This document shows, in pieces, positions 1 through 12,505 of a stretch of 64,000 nt of DNA. The translations under genes were made by a program, and so were the position numbers. How positions within the stretch are numbered: the first letter of the stretch is position 1; each line of letters begins with the position of its first letter. This DNA comes from Rhizoclosmatium globosum (Eukaryota; Chytridiomycota; Chytridiomycetes; Chytridiales; Chytriomycetaceae). The notes under the pieces are model-generated. The model saw only the letters and a list, made by a program, of their open reading frames with translations, did no database searches and was not told the origin of the DNA. Location: positions 1 to 64,000 of the forward strand of contig MCGO01000174.1 of assembly GCA_002104985.1 (NCBI GenBank). Reading direction: 5' to 3'.

Positions 1-3000
1 GAGTAATCCACCAAATCCCATGGATTGGATCCAACGTGAGTTGGGAGAAGCGTTGCAAAGCCGGCATAGAAACGAGAGTAGCACCATGAACGAGCCAATT
101 GGACCCAGAGACCAGCAAGAGAGTGAATGCCTGCAAAGCATATGGTAAGAATCGCGTTTCCAAACCACAACACAACAAGAAACGTACCAATTGAAGCGGC
201 GACACTGGCTTAGACAACTTCCACAACTGCTACCCACAGGAAACCCTTGCGACGCAATTAAGACGTCCCTCCAAGTGCGTGTGGGCTACGACTCCGAGTA
301 ATCCACCAAATCCCATGGGTTGGATCCAACGTGAGTTGGGAGAAGCGTTGATGGGTGCACGAACCCCAAAGGGCAAAGCCGTCATGCAGTCACGAGTAGC
401 ACCAAGTGGATCCAGAGACCAGCGAGAGAGAGAAAGCCTGCAAAAAGAATATGGTAAGAATCGCGTTTCCAAACCACAACAAAACAAGAAACCTACCACT
501 TGAAGTGGCGACACTGACTCATCAACTTCCACAACTGCTACCCACAGGAAACCCTTTGCGACGCAATTAAGACATCCCTCCAAGTGCGTGTGGGCTACGA
601 CTCCGAGTAATCCACCAAATCCCATGGGTGGATCCAACGTGAGTTGGGAGAAGCGTTGCAAAGCCGGCATAGAAACGAGAGTAGCACCATGAACGAGCCA
701 ATTGGACCCAGAGACCAGCAAGAGAGTGAATGCCTGCAAAAGCAATATGGTAAGAATCGCGTTTCCAAACCACAACACAACAAGAAACGTACCAATTGAA
801 GCGGCGACACTGGCTTAGACAACTTCCACAACTGCTACCCACAGGAAACCCTTTGCGACGCAATTAAGACGTCCCTCCAAGTGCGTGTGGGCTACGACTC
901 CGAGTAATCCACCAAATCCCATGGGTTGGATCCAACGTGAGTTGGGAGAAGCGTTGATGGGTGCACGAACCCAAAGGGCAAAGCCGTCATGCAGTCACGA
1001 GTAGCACCAAGTGGATCCAGAGACCAGCGAGAGAGAGAAAGCCTGCAAAAAGAATATGGTAAGAATCGCGTTTCCAAACCACAACACAACAAGAAACGTA
1101 CCAATTGAAGCGGCGACACTGGCTTAGACAACTTCCACAACTGCTACCCACAGGAAACCCTTTGCGACGCAATTAAGACGTCCCTCCAAGTGCGTGTGGG
1201 CTACGACTCCGAGTAATCCACCAAATCCCATGGGTTGGATCCAACGTGAGTTGGGAGAAGCGTTGCAAAGCCGGCATAGAAACGAGAGTAGCACCATGAA
1301 CGAGCCAATTGGACCCAGAGACCAGCAAGAGAGTGAATGCCTGCAAAAGCAATATGGTAAGAATCGCGTTTCCAAACCACAACACAACAAGAAACGTACC
1401 AATTGAAGCGGCGACACTGGCTTAGACAACTTCCACAACTGCTACCCACAGGAAACCCTTTGCGACGCAATTAAGACGTCCCTCCAAGTGCGTGTGGGCT
1501 ACGACTCCGAGTAATCCACCAAATCCCATGGGTTGGATCCAACGTGAGTTGGGAGAAGCGTTGATGGGTGCACGAACCCAAAGGGCAAAGCCGTCATGCA
1601 GTCACGAGTAGCACCAAGTGGATCCAGAGACCAGCGAGAGAGAGAAAGCCTGCAAAAAGAATATGGTAAGAATCGCGTTTCCAAACCACAACAAAACAAG
1701 AAACCTACCACTTGAAGTGGCGACACTGACTTCATCAACTTCCACAACTGCTACCCACAGGAAACCCTTTGCGACGCAATTAAGACATCCCTCCAAGTGC
1801 GTGTGGGCTACGACTCCGAGTAATCCACCAAATCCCATGGGTTGGATCCAACGTGAGTTGGGAGAAGCGTTGCAAAGCCGGCATAGAAACGAGAGTAGCA
1901 CCATGAACGAGCCAATTGGACCCAGAGACCAGCAAGAGAGTGAATGCCTGCAAAAGCAATATGGTAAGAATCGCGTTTCCAAACCACAACACAACAAGAA
2001 ACGTACCAATTGAAGCGGCGACACTGGCTTAGACAACTTCCACAACTGCTACCCACAGGAAACCCTTTGCGACGCAATTAAGACGTCCCTCCAAGTGCGT
2101 GTGGGCTACGACTCCGAGTAATCCACCAAATCCCATGGGTTGGATCCAACGTGAGTTGGGAGAAGCGTTGATGGGTGCACGAACCCAAAGGGCAAAGCCG
2201 TCATGCAGTCACGAGTAGCACCAAGTGGATCCAGAGACCAGCGAGAGAGAGAAAGCCTGCAAAAAGAATATGGTAAGAATCGCGTTTCCAAACCACAACA
2301 CAACAAGAAACGTACCAATTGAAGCGGCGACACTGGCTTAGACAACTTCCACAACTGCTACCCACAGGAAACCCTTTGCGACGCAATTAAGACGTCCCTC
2401 CAAGTGCGTGTGGGCTACGACTCCGAGTAATCCACCAAATCCCATGGGTTGGATCCAACGTGAGTTGGGAGAAGCGTTGCAAAGCCGGCATAGAAACGAG
2501 AGTAGCACCATGAACGAGCCAATTGGACCCAGAGACCAGCAAGAGAGTGAATGCCTGCAAAAGCAATATGGTAAGAATCGCGTTTCCAAACCACAACACA
2601 ACAAGAAACGTACCAATTGAAGCGGCGACACTGGCTTAGACAACTTCCACAACTGCTACCCACAGGAAACCCTTTGCGACGCAATTAAGACGTCCCTCCA
2701 AGTGCGTGTGGGCTACGACTCCGAGTAATCCACCAAATCCCATGGGTTGGATCCAACGTGAGTTGGGAGAAGCGTTGATGGGTGCACGAACCCAAAGGGC
2801 AAAGCCGTCATGCAGTCACGAGTAGCACCAAGTGGATCCAGAGACCAGCGAGAGAGAGAAAGCCTGCAAAAAGAATATGGTAAGAATCGCGTTTCCAAAC
2901 CACAACAAAACAAGAAACCTACCACTTGAAGTGGCGACACTGACTTCATCAACTTCCACAACTGCTACCCACAGGAAACCCTTTGCGACGCAATTAAGAC

Positions 3001-4350
3001 ATCCCTCCAAGTGCGTGTGGGCTACGACTCCGAGTAATCCACCAAATCCCATGGGTTGGATCCAACGTGAGTTGGGAGAAGCGTTGCAAGCCGGCATAGA
3101 AACGAGAGTAGCACCATGAACGAGCCAATTGGACCCAGAGACCAGCAAGAGAGTGAATGCCTGCAAAAGCAATATGGTAAGAATCGCGTTTCCAAACCAC
3201 AACACAACAAGAAACGTACCAATTGAAGCGGCGACACTGGCTTAGACAACTTCCACAACTGCTACCCACAGGAAACCCTTTGCGACGCAATTAAGACGTC
3301 CCTCCAAGTGCGTGTGGGCTACGACTCCGAGTAATCCACCAAATCCCATGGGTTGGATCCAACGTGAGTTGGGAGAAGCGTTGATGGGTGCACGAACCCA
3401 AAGGGCAAAGCCGTCATGCAGTCACGAGTAGCACCAAGTGGATCCAGAGACCAGCGAGAGAGAGAAAGCCTGCAAAAAGAATATGGTAAGAATCGCGTTT
3501 CCAAACCACAACACAACAAGAAACGTACCAATTGAAGCGGCGACACTGGCTTAGACAACTTCCACAACTGCTACCCACAGGAAACCCTTTGCGACGCAAT
3601 TAAGACGTCCCTCCAAGTGCGTGTGGGCTACGACTCCGAGTAATCCACCAAATCCCATGGGTTGGATCCAACGTGAGTTGGGAGAAGCGTTGATGGGTGC
3701 ACGAACCCAAAGGGCAAAGCCGTCATGCAGTCACGAGTAGCACCAAGTGGATCCAGAGACCAGCGAGAGAGAGAAAGCCTGCAAAAAGAATATGGTAAGA
3801 ATCGCGTTTCCAAACCACAACAAAACAAGAAACCTACCACTTGAAGTGGCGACACTGACTTCATCAACTTCCACAACTGCTACCCACAGGAAACCCTTTG
3901 CGACGCAATTAAGACATCCCTCCAAGTGCGTGTGGGCTACGACTCCGAGTAATCCACCAAATCCCATGGGTTGGATCCAACGTGAGTTGGGAGAAGCGTT
4001 GATGGGTGCACGAACCCAAAGGGCAAAGCCGTCATGCAGTCACGAGTAGCACCAAGTGGATCCAGAGACCAGCGAGAGAGAGAAAGCCTGCAAAAAGAAT
4101 ATGGTAAGAATCGCGTTTCCAAACCACAACACAACAAGAAACGTACCAATTGAAGCGGCGACACTGGCTTAGACAACTTCCACAACTGCTACCCACAGGA
4201 AACCCTTTGCGACGCAATTAAGACGTCCCTCCAAGTGCGTGTGGGCTACGACTCCGAGTAATCCACCAAATCCCATAGATTGGATCCAACGTGAGTTGGG
4301 AGAAGCGTTGCAAAGCCGGCATGGAAACGAGAGTAGCACCATGAACGAGT
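1..4350. repeat. Satellite array with higher-order repeat structure
   Basis: Fourteen tandem units start at about 1, 296, 605, 902, 1211, 1509, 1818, 2116, 2425, 2723, 3032, 3329, 3638, 3947 and 4256, the last one truncated near 4350. Two unit types alternate. Type A is 295-298 bp and contains the segment beginning GCCGGCATAGAAACGAG. Type B is 309 bp and contains GGGTGCACGAACCCAAAG. B has two subtypes in its right part: B1 (CTACCACTTGAAGTGG) and B2 (GTACCAATTGAAGCGG). Most of the array repeats A-B1-A-B2, a 1214-bp tetramer; the right end breaks the pattern as B2-B1-B2-A. The window begins inside the array, so its true left end is unknown. Long open frames exist on both strands because the period carries few stops, but I see no sign of coding. 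Confidence 0.95.
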
Positions 4351-6312
4351 CAGAAGGACCATGAAGATACTGGATGGAGCTTGAGATGTGTTCGTGGAAC
4401 AGTGTGTAACATGCCACCAGACCATGATGAAGAGTCTCCTGGATGAAACTTGAGCCTGATTCCAGACATTAAAGAGAGCGAGAGGTCCATGGAAGCAGAT
4501 GAAGGGAAGATGGCTCCAGACTTGGGACTACTTGGAGGAAATGAGGTCAGGCGGTGAAAGGTTTGAAGGAGGTGCGGCGGGAGAGCGTGTCAGTGATACG
4601 TAGAATCTAAAACGGCATAAGGTGTTAGTATTTGAGTTCAGATGTTGAGGGGACGAAAGGGACGGTAGAGGGATAGAATGAGGAGGAATCTAAATGAAGC
4701 AGGCAGACATCCGACGCGTCTAAAGCCACCAACCTATCATAGAGAGACGAATGTTCGAAGCTGTTGTGGTTGTAGCCGAGTGAGTTGTAGTGGTAGTAGT
4801 TTTCGTAGTGGTAGAAGAGGGGATGGACGAGTATTTTTGGGAAAGAAATTACGAGAAAAGTTGGTGGGAATGCGCGCGCTTTTAAGATGAGCAGTTTAAA
4901 CTCCGGTTTGTTGACGTTTTGTCAGAATTGTCAGGTGGCCCCTTGAAATAAACTGGTATATGCGGTATAGTTTCCGATGCAGAATCTCATTCTGCGTCGA
5001 ATGGTGCAAGTATGAATGAAGGAGGTTGAGGCGCCGTGGAGTTAGGCGTGACAGGTCTGTTTGGGAAACTTCCTCAAAAACACGAACTTTCACCAGATCC
5101 ACGAGCTTCTTAGTGCCTTCGTCGGCATCCCTCGCGATATAGCTCTAATAGCGTATTGATACTGTGTAGATCCAACTGAGCCGATTCGAGTGGTATTGGG
5201 ATGGTGTTATCTTGTGAGGTCTGGTTCGATTCAAGTGAATCCCCTCCGATCGTACTGTACGTATATCTTGAGCTTCATTCATAGGCTAAGATGCTATAGT
5301 TGATGGTATATTACCTAGAGACCGCGTTTACGATGTGGATGTGGTGTCGAGGGAGCCAAACAAACACCCAACAACGTCCGAATCAACCCAACATGGTGAA
5401 AACGTACCATGTTTATTCTTATAGAAGCAGTTTAGTTTATCGAAGAATCAATGTAGGTTCAGCCGTCGCAACATTCTGAACGATTTGTGTCGGATGAATA
5501 ACGGCAATGCACAACGCTGTGCCGCGAGAGCTGATTATAAACTTAAGCGACGTATTGATGTAAGGGCATGTAGCTGTCCTTTAGAATCCGACATATGCGA
5601 GATTTCGTCATCTTAAGTCGTGTTTCGTCACAACACCACGAGAACCGCGATCCTCTGAGTAGATAAAACGGACATATTATTGAGCTTATATGTGTGGCAT
5701 ATGACTCTTATCATAATAAAGTGATTTGCTAAATGGGTGTATATAAGGTTCCAAAGATATGGTACAGAATAAGCCAAAGTTCTCATATATACTCTATCAG
5801 ATATAAATATGGATGCTTCTTGTGTTATTTCGCACAGGATAGGCAATCTTTAGTTTTCAAGTGTGTGGAAATATAACACCGAAAACGTTCCCATGGAGAA
5901 ATCACCGAGCATAAAGCTCAACGGAATGTAAATAATTACGATGCCTGTGACCATTAGCCGTGTGGTCTACTTTCATTGTTCTGAAGGGATCATGAGATAT
6001 TGGTAACTTGGACAACTTGAAGCTTTGCTTGTAGTGACTCTGACATTCAATGTACTCCACCATTATTCATGCCTCATTCATTGGCGAAAGAAAGCAACGC
6101 CGATGGGCATAGCGTGAACGTCTCAAAGCGGGCGGGACGATGGAGAGGCTTCAATCTTTTCTAAAAATATAGAAGAGGGGGTTGGGAGGAACATTGGAGC
6201 ATCTGACGCGCCTCCACGAAATAGAAATGTTCACGGCGGAGACTGTTTGAGAAGCGGTTCACTGATGAACGGTTGTGAGAACGGCAGAAAATGGTACCAA
6301 AGTAAATCAATA
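4351..6312. other. Gene-poor region; 4486-5286 duplicated at 24065-24860
   Basis: No gene is supported here. From about 4486 (GGTCCATGGAAG) to about 5286 (GAGCTTCATTCATA) the sequence closely matches 24065-24860 in the same orientation, with scattered substitutions and small indels. In both places the shared segment lies to the right of the same satellite, so satellite and flank behave as one duplicated block. From 5290 to 6312 the sequence is AT-rich and I see no recognisable element or gene. Short open frames at 4678-4890 and 4896-5102 have counterparts in the second copy, but the first is frame-shifted between copies and the second differs mostly by amino-acid-changing bases. Confidence 0.8.
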
Positions 6313-6652
6313 GGGGTGGTCAAAGTCAAGAAATTTGACAAAATGAAAAGCGAACATTGGGGTGTTTGAAAAGCGAAGTTTCATCATTTTGAAAAGCGGC
6401 GGTTCGAAACCTGTGGACAGGGATGGTCAGAGTTGAGGTTTCGAACCAAGGCCTCTTGAGGTGTTTTGTTATGGCGGATTAGGTGGTGAAAAGCAAAGTT
6501 GAAACGCAAAACTGAAAAGCGGCTCTCAAAAGCAAAATTGAAAAGCGAGGTAGGGGCTCGCTTTTGGATTCGAAAAGCGGATTTTGGACATTTCGAAAGT
6601 TCGCTTTTCGCACATTTGAAAATTGTCCAAAACACCCAACTTTGACCACCCC
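6313..6652. mobile_element. MITE-like element with 14-bp TIRs and TA flanks
   Basis: A 340-bp segment begins GGGGTGGTCAAAGT and ends with its exact reverse complement, ACTTTGACCACCCC. It is flanked on both sides by TA (6311-6312 and 6653-6654), as expected for the TA target duplication of Tc1/mariner-type elements. The interior is built from degenerate GAAAAGCG-type repeats in both orientations, and the subterminal parts resemble each other beyond the 14-bp termini. No transposase is encoded, so it would be non-autonomous. Confidence 0.75.
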
Positions 6653-6775
6653 TAATATAAATAGATTGAAATTTTATAATGCGAAAGTCGCATATAATGT
6701 GTTTCAAAAGTGTAATAAGCAAACCAAGACTTTAAGCAACCCAATCAATGTATACTAGAGATGGAAACCAAAAGA

Positions 6776-8277
6776 TCATCTGTCCTCCTTTTCCGCGGCG
6801 TCTTCGTCATTCACATACACCTTCCTCCTAGAAAACACGGCAATAGCCTCCTCGATTTCATTGAGTTTGTTTTCCACCATACTCCGTTTGTTTTTGAGTT
6901 TTGCTGACTCAACGACAAGGCCAAAATGAGAAAGCTCATTGAGAAGTTTCTGTTGTGCTATATGGTATGAAGATATCAGTTGACGCGCGTAGTAAGGTTG
7001 AAACCTCTCACTTTCTTGAAGGAACGTCAAAGTTTCGAGACGTTCTTCCTCCGGTAACACTGTAGATAGATGGTTAAGTTGAGGCTCATGGATGATGTTA
7101 AGGGTTTCTCACGTTTCATTCCTTTTGGAATGCTGTTATTCAAAGTAAGTGACTGTTTTACGCATGAAAACAAATGAACTCACCACTCCTTCTTTAATGC
7201 ATCTAACCGCTCCTTTTCACGCTCAGCCCATTCCATTTTTCTGTCTACAAGACTTAAACAACGCATTAGAAGATTACGATAGTGAACACGTCAATATGGG
7301 ATCAAAGAGAATCAGGAATTGCGAATCTTATAGCTTTGATTCTCATGGGGGAAATGTAGCCAATGATTTGCTCATTCATACGCTAGCTCTGTATCGCTGA
7401 CTTTGAGTACTCACTATTTAGGCAACTCTCCCATTTTTGTGGGTCTTTTAGGCTCGATGGAGTCAGTAGATGAAGAAATCTTTTGACGTTGAGGTTCTTT
7501 AGCTTTTTGAGCGTTCAAGTGGATGAAATTCCTAGAGGAAGAGGCAGTCGAGAGGCCAGAAATAGAGTGCGCCGAGGAGGATGATTTCGCAGTCGATGGC
7601 CTTGATTCTGATGCATCTGACGCGTTTGAAGACTGGGGTAGGTATATGGCACACAATTAGCTGACACTCTACCAATGAAACCAAAAAACTTGCATGGGGT
7701 CTATGGGTTGAGAGCTTTGATTTGACATTTTCAAATCGTTTAAGTTTGAAGGGGGCTGGTGGAGGCTTTGATTTTTCCTGTGGAATTGTTGAGTCTGTGT
7801 GTGTCCGAGAGCAGAAATGATAGTCTGGTTCACCTGCACTTCCTTCCGCTTCGCATTCTGCAGATCCTTTAATTTCTTGTAATTTTCCTTGAGGTGGTCC
7901 TTCGGAGTTCCGCCAGCGTAGACAATATCGTCTCTTCGGGTATTCCGAGTCAGAAACATAGGCTGATGAAAGAATCAATTCCCCACCCACCTCAAACCGC
8001 GACTTGGCTTCATCGCCATCATGACGGCGGCGCCACTCATTTGTTTTTCGCGGATGCTTCTCGCCTCAGCGGCCTGTGCTTTGAAATGGGCGGCGACGGA
8101 GAAGGCGGCCGAGGCGGTTGAGCGCTGCGACTGAAACGACGCGCGACTCGACGACGACGACGAAGGACGCGCTGCAACGAGGCTTCGCTTGGTTGTTGTC
8201 GGTGGTGCGACCGGTGGAAGACGCGGTGTCGATGATGTTGATGTCGATGTTGATGTTGATATGTGTGATTTTAGCAT
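6776..8277 (-). CDS. ENKD1: Enkurin-domain protein, ENKD1-like (six exons)
   Basis: Proposed exons on the minus strand are 8277-7987, 7962-7690, 7632-7415, 7252-7184, 7132-7113 and 7059-6776, giving about 384 residues. The last four exons join in phase to a conserved enkurin C-terminus: LPKYLVDRKMEWAE, then IPKGMKLLPEEERLETL, then a coiled region ending in FSRRKVYV. Enkurin-family proteins are microtubule- and cilium-associated, which fits a fungus with flagellated zoospores. The fifth exon is only 20 nt. The first junction implies a 24-nt intron, which is doubtful; translation may instead begin near 7959 with MFLTRNTRRDD. The donor at 7689 is weak. The N-terminus is Ser/Thr-rich and not conserved to my eye. 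The gene is divergent from the AlkB-like gene, about 50 bp away. ENKD1 rather than enkurin itself is inferred from the IPKGMKLLPEEER type of motif. Confidence 0.78.
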
Positions 8278-8329
8278 TTTTTGTTGTGTTTGACCAGAGC
8301 AGAACAGGCGTTTGACAGGCGAAAGAACG

Positions 8330-11048
8330 ATGCCCCAACCAGTTCTCCACGCAAACTCGCGCCAGGAACTGTGCGAGTACTGTCCCTACTTCAATAGCTA
8401 CCAGTCGGGTGTTTATGCTCAAGACGGGAAATGCCGCGGCTTTCTAATCGACGCTTTCGCAAGCTACGGCGATGTTTTTACCCCTTGGGCCTTTGTCTCA
8501 CATGCTGGTGGAAAGGCAAAACCAAAGACTGGCGCTCCTTCGAATGAAAGCTCGGATTTTCGTCTCTCTCAGCAGTTTCAGCTTTCCGAAAGCCAGGACC
8601 TCGAAGACCGTTCAGTAAAGTCTATGAAACTAGCAATGGACGAATCGCGTCCTGTTGTCGTCATTATGGGCTCGTCGTATCCCCTTGCTTCCAGCACCAT
8701 CAAAAAGCTTCTTCCTGGTAGATTTAATATTTTGGGATCGTACTTGATTCGAGCGTGTTGGGCAACCAAAGAATACTACTCAAACCCCAACGACCAACAT
8801 CAGCCACCTTCTCGCAGCTATCATATTCGTTACAAATTTCTGTTTCAATGGATCGCGTCAGAGCATCAGAGCAATTGGTTCCATAATGTACAATACCCAA
8901 CACCTATCCCTCCTCCACCAAAGTTTCAATGCCCCACATGTTGCCACGATTCGCTTCATGTATATGTCACAAGAGTATGTCTTAATCATTCATGCCCTGA
9001 CTTCTTTATGGTTTTTAACGCCAAAACTCAAGAACGTCAAGAATTCGATATTTCTCAATCAACAGATATTTCCATTTATAGTCCAGATTTTCTTCAACCT
9101 TGGATATTACCTCCCGAATGCGCATTGATTTCACCTGAATCGTTTCAACTAAGGAATCCGCGTCCTCCTCCGTTCGCAGAGTTGACCATACATGACCACC
9201 TGCGGTTACCTTCAGCATTAGATTGTTTAATGTGCGGCCGCATCAGTTCCCGTGTTTCTTGGAATACCTGGAAGTGCCTTACGAAAGACTGTAACGTAAA
9301 GTCTCTTTCGTCAACCATACCAAAAACTTATAATTAATCCAGTCCCCTGAAATCTCATACAATTTCAGTACCACCAATCTCTTGAATGAAGTACCCTATG
9401 TGCAACAACCAATGGACGACTGCGGCCTTCTGTTTAAATCTGAACATTCACGTATTCGCCAAGCCTTTATTGAAACTCTATTCCCCGCTACTTCAGCTTT
9501 TTATAAACATAAAACGACGGTTTATTATCTTCCCCTCGGAGGGGGGAAAGTATACCATATTCGCAACCCATTCATGGGCAAATCAGGATTCACAATTGCG
9601 GACCAGATCTTGGAATCTTTTTTGGATGCAAAGCAGCTCCCATTATCGCGTCGAACGTTTTTAGTACATCAATGTGAGTATAAACATTTTTTTAACTATT
9701 AAAACTAACACCACACATATCAGTATCGGGGTTTCTCTCGCAACAGTTTTCTTTCAACGTCGGAAAAGCTTATCGATACGCCAGTGACCAACCAGCCTCC
9801 CGCTTTGAAGATGCACCTAGTCCTGTTCAATCAGCATTCCAGCATCTTCAAAATCTGATTCCCAATCTCCATATCAATGAACTCCTGATTCTTGGATACT
9901 TGAAGGGCCAAAAAATGAATTTTCACACGGATGATGAGATGGGGCTAGGGCCAACAGTTGTTTCATGGTCGTTTGGGAGCCCTGCGCAAATGTGGTTTAG
10001 AGAAAGGCCTGTAAGTATACGACGGCCAGTGTCAGAGGAAGATGTTAATGTATTGTTGGATCCGTCTTGTATGGTGATGGTAAGCCAACCTGTCGTGCCT
10101 CATACCTCTCCAATCGTCAAACCATCCAAATCAAAGAGAGTTAAATTTGATATTCCTTTGACTCTTTCACCCCCACAAGAGCATACTCCTCTATTTTTCC
10201 AACCACCACTCTCACTTCTCCTTTCAAATTTATCCTTGCCCACCTTACCTTCACTCTCGACACTACTTCCAAATATCTCATCCTCTCTGAAACCTCCCGT
10301 TCAAATCTCTCCGCTCAAACATCCTTTACGACCATCACATTTTCACCCACCTCTTCCCTCCACAACGTTCATCTCAGTATTCCCTCAGCTACCATCAATC
10401 CCGCTATCAAGCACAATTCTTGTTTCTTGTGTCAACGAAGAAGGTGTTCGAGTGCAATCACCAACTTGGAAGAAACAGTCTCCAAAATTGACTTCACCAG
10501 TTGGAAAGGAAGAACATTATCAACAGCCGCAGATGATTGAACAGTTGCTACCCCTTCCGAATGATAGTTTTGTGAAACCTGCAAAAAGAAAGATCCCATG
10601 GACTGTTACGTCCCCGCCTCAAACTATGAAGGGGAAGGCAATTGTCGTGCCTAAAAATCCACCAAAGAGGTGGGGTCAGCAAAAGTCTATAAGTAAAGTT
10701 GAACCAAAAAAGCATGGATATGTACAGGCAGCCAGAAGGGCAAATGAAGTGAACAAGCAAGCTGAAGTTAATCGAATAGTTAAAGCGCCTATTCCAACGA
10801 CGGTTGAGAAACCAGTTGAATCAAAAGAGAAAGACGGACGAGCACCTCCAAATCGTGTTTGTTTGAAGCTTCTGTTACGGCATGGCGACCTTTTGATCAT
10901 GGTATGTATTCTCGTCTTGTTGAATAAATATATTCTAAACCATGGCTTGCTTTTGTAGGACGGGCACAGTGTTCAGAAGTATTACGAGCATTCGATAAGG
11001 CCAGTTGATGACTTGCGTTTCGTTGTGACGGGACGACAAATAAATTAA
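8330..11048 (+). CDS. AlkB-like Fe(II)/2-oxoglutarate dioxygenase, fungal type
   Basis: Exons are 8330-9300 (donor uncertain), 9369-9673, 9724-10901 and 10959-11048; the later joins are in phase. The N-terminal part has a cysteine cluster (CEYCPYF) and the phrase GFLIDAFASYGDVFTP. Two Cys-rich segments follow (CPTCC...CLNHSC near 8931-8998, and CLMC...CLTKDC), probably zinc-binding. The catalytic region has the HxD iron motif in NFHTDDEMG. After about 250 residues of Pro/Ser-rich sequence come GDLLIMDGHSVQKYYEHS, with the distal histidine, and RFVVTGR, the R-x5-R pattern used for 2-oxoglutarate in AlkB proteins. The substrate cannot be told: nucleic-acid demethylation is the family's usual role but is inference here. 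The long insertion between catalytic halves is unusual. An in-frame TTG at 8312 was not chosen; ATG 8330 was. Confidence 0.8.
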
Positions 11049-11207
11049 GCAATTATTAATGATTTGATTTTGATTTACTTTTGAATAGTGTCCACTTCTC
11101 AGACACGAAACTAAATAAGTGGTAGATGAGAACGAAAAAGAAGATGAACGAAAACCACAACCCATTCCATTTTTGAACCCTCATCTATCCCGATATTATC
11201 ACAATTT

Positions 11208-12505
11208 TCACATCCGCCCAAAGTACTCTGTAAGCCACTGAGCAACAGTGAAAGAGAAAGCAACCTTTGGTCCACTGGCAATCATCTTTGGCACAACACC
11301 CTTTGTCAAAGCCCACAATCCTTCGTTCTTGACCAAAACCTTCAGTAATTCAATTCCACTGATTCTACCGGCATCAATCGAAGTTGCCTGCATGCGCACC
11401 TTGATGACATCAAATGGAGCAGCAACAGCAATACTTGAAAAGGCACCAGCAAGTGACGCAACAAACAATTGCGAAACAGTAGCTGGAGCAGCACCTGGAG
11501 CCCCCAACTTGAAGATATCCTCCTTCACAAACGTTGACGCACCAAACAATGCAAACAACCCAATACTGTTCCTCGCCGCAGTCCAAGTCGCTCCACGATA
11601 CAACCCAGCCAACAGGAACGGACTCTGACGAGCCATCGCTCTTGCATTCGTGGTAATAGAGTTTTGCTGAATCGCAGTGTGAAGCCCTGATAACGGTTTT
11701 GTTGAGGTACTGTATGCTTTGTTGTTGACTGGACCCGGCGTTGGAGTGGCAGGTGCGATAGGTTTTGACGACATGAATTGAACACCGGTTTGACGTTTCA
11801 CTTTCAGAGCGTCAAGGGGGAGGAGGATGACTTCGAATGTTCCAATGAAGATACCAGAGGTTCCGGAAATCATTGTCTTGGCCCATCGGTCGCCAAATTG
11901 TTCCTTGTAGAAGGGGAGGTACTTTTCTTTGATGTAATCGTTGACGATTGGGTGGGATCCGAATTGAAGGGCTCTGTAATTGAGAGGGGGTTTTAAGTTT
12001 CGAGTTATTGAAAGGAGAGAGAGGGAGTTTGAAGTATTCGTGAGGTATGATCAGTGGCAAAGATGTGGCCATGAGTCCATCTAATAGACTCCAATTTGAA
12101 GATGATAGCAAGCAGGTTTGAAGCAGATGCATCTAGCATCCCAATATACACGCAAGTCCTTCCATCGCAGATTAAATGCTCACCTTTGAAGCATTTTGTA
12201 TCCCACTGCATATCCAAAGGCTCTATACAGACTTCCAACCTTCTTCACAAGGCTTTGGTTGGCTGCCTCCTTAAACACAACTTTGGCGAATCCACCAGGT
12301 TCATTTGCCCATCCTCTATGGTTAATTAACCGTTCTATTTGAGATTGGTCAGTGCCAGGAAGTGTTTCACCAGTGACAGGCAGCAAGACTTACTGGCAGC
12401 AGTATCTAATGGATGGAACATGAACAATTCAAGGAAACCAGCGACTCCTGCGCCAATAACTCCCTTGGATGCCTTTGATCCGGTGGATTCGTGATGCAGG
12501 CCCAT
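11208..12505 (-). CDS. GGC1: Mitochondrial GTP/GDP carrier
   Basis: Three exons (12505-12394, 12334-12184, 11973-11208) give 342 residues in consistent phase. It is a mitochondrial carrier with three repeats. The first signature is FHPLDTAAKRL, with its lysine codon split by the first intron; the second is LLPLDALKVKRQ; the third is APFDVIKVRMQ. The pattern, including LYRAFGYAVGYKMLQR, RGATWTAARNSIG and SGPKVAFSF, follows yeast Ggc1p, which exchanges GTP for GDP across the inner membrane and affects mitochondrial iron homeostasis. ATG 12505 is chosen because the open sequence upstream does not resemble a carrier and the first transmembrane segment follows directly. The second intron is long (210 nt). 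The 3' end is 160 bp from the convergent dioxygenase gene. Confidence 0.9.

Noticed and set aside
1..4350. Long open frames on both strands of the satellite (up to 147 codons)
   Set aside because: They recur because the repeat period carries few stops, appear in several frames at once and change with unit type. No start context or domain supports coding.
1..4350. Possible CRISPR array
   Set aside because: The units are about 300 bp and near-identical throughout, with no short repeat-spacer pattern and no cas genes.
4678..4890. Plus-strand frame (70 codons) in the duplicated flank
   Set aside because: The matching copy at 24218-24460 is frame-shifted relative to it, so the frame is not maintained.
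8118..8315. Plus-strand 65-codon hydrophobic frame overlapping the enkurin gene's first exon
   Set aside because: The hydrophobicity comes from an antisense Ser/Thr-rich tract (repeated GATGTTGATG). No homology or splice context supports it.
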